Shown piece after piece: positions 4,068-7,322 of a DNA stretch of 7,322 nt. Below the pieces are notes generated by a model. That model was given only the letters and a program-made list of their open reading frames with translations. It made no database searches and was not told where the DNA came from. The position numbers and the translations under genes were made by a program. Source of the stretch: Pseudomonadota bacterium. GTDB taxonomy: Bacteria; Desulfobacterota; Desulfobulbia; Desulfobulbales; SURF-16. The stretch lies in the NCBI GenBank assembly GCA_030597865.1, contig JAUVQZ010000147.1:1-7322 (forward strand), read 5' to 3'. Each line of letters opens with the position of its first letter. Positions within the stretch are counted from its first letter, which is position 1.

Positions 4068-5834
4068 ATGGCTCTTGATCCTACAAAACATGCTGATTGG
4101 GAAATTGCCCAGGATGCAGAGAAGAACATGAAAACCGTCTATGAGCTTGGCGAGATGCTCGGTCTTGAAAAAGAAGAGCTTCTGCCCTATGGCCACTATG
4201 TTGGTAAGCTTGACTTTAATAAGATCATGGCTCGTCTTGGTGACAAGCCTGACGGTAAGTATGTTGATGTAACCGCGATTTCCCCCACCCCCCTTGGCGA
4301 AGGTAAGTCCACCTGTGCCATGGGTCTTGTTCAGGGTCTTGGTAAGCGTAATAAGTCTGTTGTTGGTGCCATTCGCCAGCCCTCAGGCGGCCCCACCATG
4401 AACATCAAGGGTTCTGCTGCCGGCGGTGGTCTTGCCCAGTGTATTCCCCTCACCGAGTTTTCCCTTGGTCTCACCGGTGATATCAACGCCATCATGAACG
4501 CCCATAACCTGGGTATGGTGGCTCTGACCGCTCGTATGCAGCATGAGAACAACTACACCGATGAGCAGCTTGGCAAACGTAACCTCAAGCGTCTGGATAT
4601 CCATCCCAAGAAGATAGAGTTCAACTGGATCATGGATTTCTGTGCCCAGGCCCTGAGGGATATCACCATTGGTCAGGGACCTGGCAAGATGGACGGCTTC
4701 ACCATGAAGTCCTCCTTTGCCATTGCCGTATCCTCCGAGATTATGGCCATCCTCTCCATTGCCAATGACCTGGCTGATATGCGTCGCCGCATCGCCAAGA
4801 TCGTTGTGGCCTACGATAAGCAGGATCGTCCCATCACCACTGCTGATCTTGAGGTGGACGGCGCCATGACCGCCTGGATGGTTCAGGCCATTAACCCCAA
4901 CATCATGCAGACCCTGGAAGGTCAGCCGGTTCTGGTTCATGCCGGTCCCTTTGCCAATATCGCCATTGGTCAGTCCTCTGTTATTGCTGACCGTGTTGGT
5001 CTCAAGGTTGCTGATTACAACGTTACCGAGTCCGGCTTTGGTGCTGATATCGGCTTTGAGAAGTTCTGGAACCTCAAGTGCCGCTTCTCCGGCAATAAGC
5101 CCAACTGTGCCGTTGTTGTGGCCACCATCCGCGCCCTTAAATGTCACGGCGGCGCTCCCATCCCCGTACCTGGTAAGCCCATGCCTGCCGAGTATGGTAA
5201 GGAGAATGTCGGCTGGGTTGAGGAGGGTTGTAAAAACCTCCTGCACCACATTGAGACCGTTAAGAAGGCAGGCATCAACCCTGTTGTCTGTATCAACGCC
5301 TTTTTTACCGATACCGACAATGAGATCAAGGCCGTTCGCCGCATCTGTGAGGCTGCCGGTGCCCGTGTTGCCCTGTCCCGTCATTGGGAGCATGGTGGCG
5401 ATGGTGCCCTGGAGTTTGCTGACGCCGTTGTTGACGCCTGTGAAGAGCCCAATGACTTCAAGTTCCTCTACGACCTCTCCGATCCCCTTGAGAAGCGTAT
5501 TGATCTCATTGCCAAAGAGGTATACGGCGCTGATGGCGTTACCTACACCCCTGAGGCCCAGGTCAAGCTCAAGCGTCTTGAGGCTGATCCTGAACTGAAG
5601 GAGATGGGAACCTGTATGGTTAAGACCCATCTCTCCCTGTCCCATAACCCTGCCCTGAAGGGTACTCCCAAGGGTTGGACCCTGCCCATCCGCGACATCC
5701 TCACCTACAAGGGTGCTGGTTTTGTGGTACCGGTTGCCGGGGCCATCAGCCTCATGCCCGGTACTGGTTCTGATCCGGCCTACCGTCGTATTGATGTTGA
5801 TGTGGAGACTGGTAAGGTTAAGGGTGTTTTCTAA
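4068..5834 (+). CDS. fhs: Formate-tetrahydrofolate ligase (formyl-THF synthetase)
   Basis: The enzyme joins formate to tetrahydrofolate with ATP to give 10-formyl-THF, the entry of formate into folate one-carbon metabolism and the methyl branch of the reductive acetyl-CoA pathway, in the cytoplasm. The 588 residues from the ATG at 4068 carry a P-loop (TPLGEGKST, 74-82), IRQPSGGPT (102-110), the glycine-rich signature region IKGSAAGGGL (113-122), LTGDINAIMNAHNL (135-148), VHAGPFANIAIG (290-301) and the second signature VATIRALKCHGG (351-362). The first signature differs from the classical KGGAAGGGY by Ser116 and Leu122. The chain is some 30 residues longer than the 559-residue Moorella enzyme, partly at the N-terminus. 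The gene stands alone between a leader hairpin and its own terminator, so it is probably a single-gene transcript. Arginine codons are mostly CGT or CGC, which suggests strong expression. Confidence 0.97.
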   Translation: MALDPTKHADWEIAQDAEKNMKTVYELGEMLGLEKEELLPYGHYVGKLDFNKIMARLGDKPDGKYVDVTAISPTPLGEGKSTCAMGLVQGLGKRNKSVVGAIRQPSGGPTMNIKGSAAGGGLAQCIPLTEFSLGLTGDINAIMNAHNLGMVALTARMQHENNYTDEQLGKRNLKRLDIHPKKIEFNWIMDFCAQALRDITIGQGPGKMDGFTMKSSFAIAVSSEIMAILSIANDLADMRRRIAKIVVAYDKQDRPITTADLEVDGAMTAWMVQAINPNIMQTLEGQPVLVHAGPFANIAIGQSSVIADRVGLKVADYNVTESGFGADIGFEKFWNLKCRFSGNKPNCAVVVATIRALKCHGGAPIPVPGKPMPAEYGKENVGWVEEGCKNLLHHIETVKKAGINPVVCINAFFTDTDNEIKAVRRICEAAGARVALSRHWEHGGDGALEFADAVVDACEEPNDFKFLYDLSDPLEKRIDLIAKEVYGADGVTYTPEAQVKLKRLEADPELKEMGTCMVKTHLSLSHNPALKGTPKGWTLPIRDILTYKGAGFVVPVAGAISLMPGTGSDPAYRRIDVDVETGKVKGVF

Positions 5835-5863
5835 GGAAACTAATCCCTTACAGGTTGCCTTAT

Positions 5864-5899
5864 AAAAAAAGCAGAGCCATTTATGGCTCTGCTTTTTTT
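5864..5899. terminator. bidirectional intrinsic terminator after fhs
   Basis: Seven As followed by GCAGAGCCA (5864-5879) are mirrored by TGGCTCTGC and seven Ts (5884-5899), with a TTTA loop: a perfect 16-base inverted repeat. It has a T-run when read from either strand. It ends the fhs transcript 29 bases after the stop and would also block leftward transcription from the pilB side. Confidence 0.93.
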
Positions 5900-5921
5900 A
5901 TGGGCACCATGGAGAATAAGG

Positions 5922-5951
5922 TTGCATCCAGGTGAGCTCTTCTTCTAGTAT
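5922..5951 (+). promoter_or_regulatory. weak candidate promoter upstream of pilB-like gene
   Basis: TTGCAT (5922-5927) and TAGTAT (5946-5951, a 4/6 match to TATAAT) are 18 bases apart. As the gene follows a bidirectional terminator it needs its own promoter somewhere in 5900-6009. The match is modest and other positions are possible. Confidence 0.2.
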
Positions 5952-6009
5952 GAATAGTTGGTATTTTAGTTGTTATAGGCGTGTAAACTCTTCTTGATTA
6001 TTTTCCTTT

Positions 6010-7322
6010 ATGAGCGCAAGCAAACCAAAATCAGGCAATAAGAGCAGTCTTTCTGCATCTGTTAAGGACCAATCCGGGGCCGGAAAGCTAAAGATCGGTG
6101 AGATCCTTCGGAAAGAGGGGCAGATCACCAAGAATATGCTTGATCAGGCCGTTGAGATTCAGAAAAAGCAGGGCGGGCGTCTCAGCTCTATCCTTCTCGC
6201 TCTTGGCTATATTGATGAGGACACGGTTTGCAAGATCCTTAGTCGTGTTCAGAACTTCACCGTCATCACCATAAAGGACGAGCATCCCAACAAGGAGGTT
6301 TTTGAGCTGGTGCCCTTTGAGCTTGCTAAAAAGTTCATGGTGCTGCCCATCCGTAAGACGGACAAGACCCTGCAGATCACCATGGCCGAGCCCACCGACA
6401 CCCAGGCCGTGGATGAGCTGCAGTTTGAGTTGAAGCTTGGTCTCTCTGTGGGGGTCTCCACGGAACGTGACATCGTTGATGGTTTTAAGGAATATTATAA
6501 AATTTCGGATGAGGAGTATCGTGAGTTACTCCAGGTAGAGGAGGGGGGTGAAGAAGAGGAAGAGATAACCAGCATTGACGATTTTGGCTCCCTTGCCTCG
6601 GAGGTGGCTGATGATATGGCCATTGAGGCCGATGATTTTGACGAGGGACCGGAGGAGTTTTCCGCCTCTGATGCGCCGATCATCAAGCTTGTTAACGGTA
6701 TTCTGATTAAGGCGGTCAAGGACGGGGTCAGTGATGTCCATATCGAACCCTATGAAAAGAATCTCCAGGTGCGTTACCGCCTTGATGGTTCCCTCTATAA
6801 GTCCATGAATCTGCCCATTGGCATCAAGAATGCCCTGACCTCCAGGATGAAGATCCTCGCCACCCTGGATATCACCGAACGCCGGGTGCCCCAGGATGGT
6901 CGTATCAAGATGCGCATCGGCAAAAATAGGGTGGTTGATTTTCGTGTCTCCACCCTGCCCACCCTCTGGGGTGAGTCCATTGTTCTGCGTATCCTGGATA
7001 AGAGCTCCCTTAATGTTGACCTTGTTAAGCTTGGTTTCGAGGTGGAAACCTTTGATGCCCTGAAGCGTTGTCTAAAGCGACCCCAGGGGCTGCTGCTTGT
7101 CACCGGCCCCACCGGTTCAGGTAAGACGGTAACCCTCTACTCTGCCCTGAACTCCTTGAACAAGGAGGACACCAAGATCCTCACCGCCGAGGATCCGGTG
7201 GAGTTCAACTTTAAGGGGATTAATCAGGTCAATGTCCACCAGGAGGTGGGCATGACCTTTCCCGCCGCTCTTAAGGCCTTCCTTCGTCAGGATCCTGATA
7301 TCATCATGGTGGGTGAGATTCG
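6010..7322 (+). CDS. pilB: PilB/GspE-type secretion ATPase (3' truncated by window)
   Basis: This is a hexameric cytoplasmic ATPase that drives type IV pilus extension or type II secretion. The first 437 residues are visible. Residues 1-25 are a Ser/Lys-rich tail. Residues 28-160 form an MshEN (T2SSE_N) domain with tandem motifs starting KIGEIL (28) and RLSSIL (57). An acidic linker follows (about 176-217, with GGEEEEEIT). The motor domain starts near SDAPIIKLVNGIL (220-232), with VSDVHIEPYE, VRYRLDGSLY, ITERRVPQDGRI and FRVSTLPTLWGES. Walker A is GPTGSGKT (366-373), the Asp box AEDPVEF begins at 393, and the frame leaves the window in the Walker B region RQDPDIIMVGEIR. The zinc CxxC region lies beyond the edge. 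The in-frame TGA at 5995-5997 makes ATG 6010 the earliest ATG start. No good ribosome site precedes it. PilB is preferred over GspE because of the MshEN domain and linker, but neighbours that would settle it are outside. Confidence 0.9.
   Translation, partial: MSASKPKSGNKSSLSASVKDQSGAGKLKIGEILRKEGQITKNMLDQAVEIQKKQGGRLSSILLALGYIDEDTVCKILSRVQNFTVITIKDEHPNKEVFELVPFELAKKFMVLPIRKTDKTLQITMAEPTDTQAVDELQFELKLGLSVGVSTERDIVDGFKEYYKISDEEYRELLQVEEGGEEEEEITSIDDFGSLASEVADDMAIEADDFDEGPEEFSASDAPIIKLVNGILIKAVKDGVSDVHIEPYEKNLQVRYRLDGSLYKSMNLPIGIKNALTSRMKILATLDITERRVPQDGRIKMRIGKNRVVDFRVSTLPTLWGESIVLRILDKSSLNVDLVKLGFEVETFDALKRCLKRPQGLLLVTGPTGSGKTVTLYSALNSLNKEDTKILTAEDPVEFNFKGINQVNVHQEVGMTFPAALKAFLRQDPDIIMVGEI

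Noticed and set aside
4383..5645. 420-codon open frame on the minus strand opposite fhs
   Set aside because: Strong codon bias of fhs leaves the opposite frame free of stops. The translation is a low-information shadow and the + strand gene is certain.
5910..5927. sigma54-like TGG...TTGCAT upstream of pilB
   Set aside because: The GG and GC elements are 13 bases apart rather than the required 12, and the CAC part of the -24 box is missing.

Overview
The window reads as ordinary chromosome of a Gram-negative anaerobe, most likely a sulfate reducer of the Desulfobulbales/Desulfotalea kind (Desulfobacterota). This is inferred from roughly 50% GC, a nitrogenase-type NifU-NifS pair next to a long-form ThyX, a formate-tetrahydrofolate ligase of the style I associate with sulfate reducers, and a PilB-type ATPase. 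No database search was possible, so the taxon is an inference. All five genes lie on the + strand. No tRNA, rRNA, CRISPR array, transposase or phage gene was seen.

Layout. Positions 1-395 hold the C-terminal 130 residues of the UvrC excision nuclease. After a 160-bp gap with a plausible sigma70 promoter comes nifU (556-1392), whose stop overlaps the nifS start (1389-2615) by 4 bp. A 73-bp gap with a G-run/C-run hairpin separates nifS from thyX (2689-3642), which is probably the last gene of the same transcript. A 425-bp non-coding stretch (3643-4067) follows and is the most structured part of the window. It contains a nested 155-bp inverted repeat, a second small hairpin, a perfect 12-bp intrinsic terminator, an AT-rich inverted repeat, a candidate promoter, and a second hairpin with seven Ts just upstream of fhs. 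fhs (4068-5834) ends at a bidirectional terminator (5864-5899). A pilB-like gene starts at 6010 and runs off the right edge just after its Walker B motif.

How the genes fit together. NifU (scaffold) and NifS (cysteine desulfurase) form a complete minimal Fe-S assembly unit. No nitrogenase gene is in view, so they may serve general Fe-S supply, as NifU/NifS do in some epsilonproteobacteria. ThyX makes dTMP from dUMP using methylene-tetrahydrofolate, and Fhs feeds formate into the same folate pool, so two neighbours share one-carbon folate chemistry although they appear to be separate transcription units. UvrC (DNA repair) and PilB (type IV pilus or type II secretion motor) seem unrelated to the rest.

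I see no clearly new multi-gene system. The best candidates for something undescribed are the folded intergenic element after thyX, the hairpin-plus-T-run leader of fhs, and the Cys-Gly tail on NifS.
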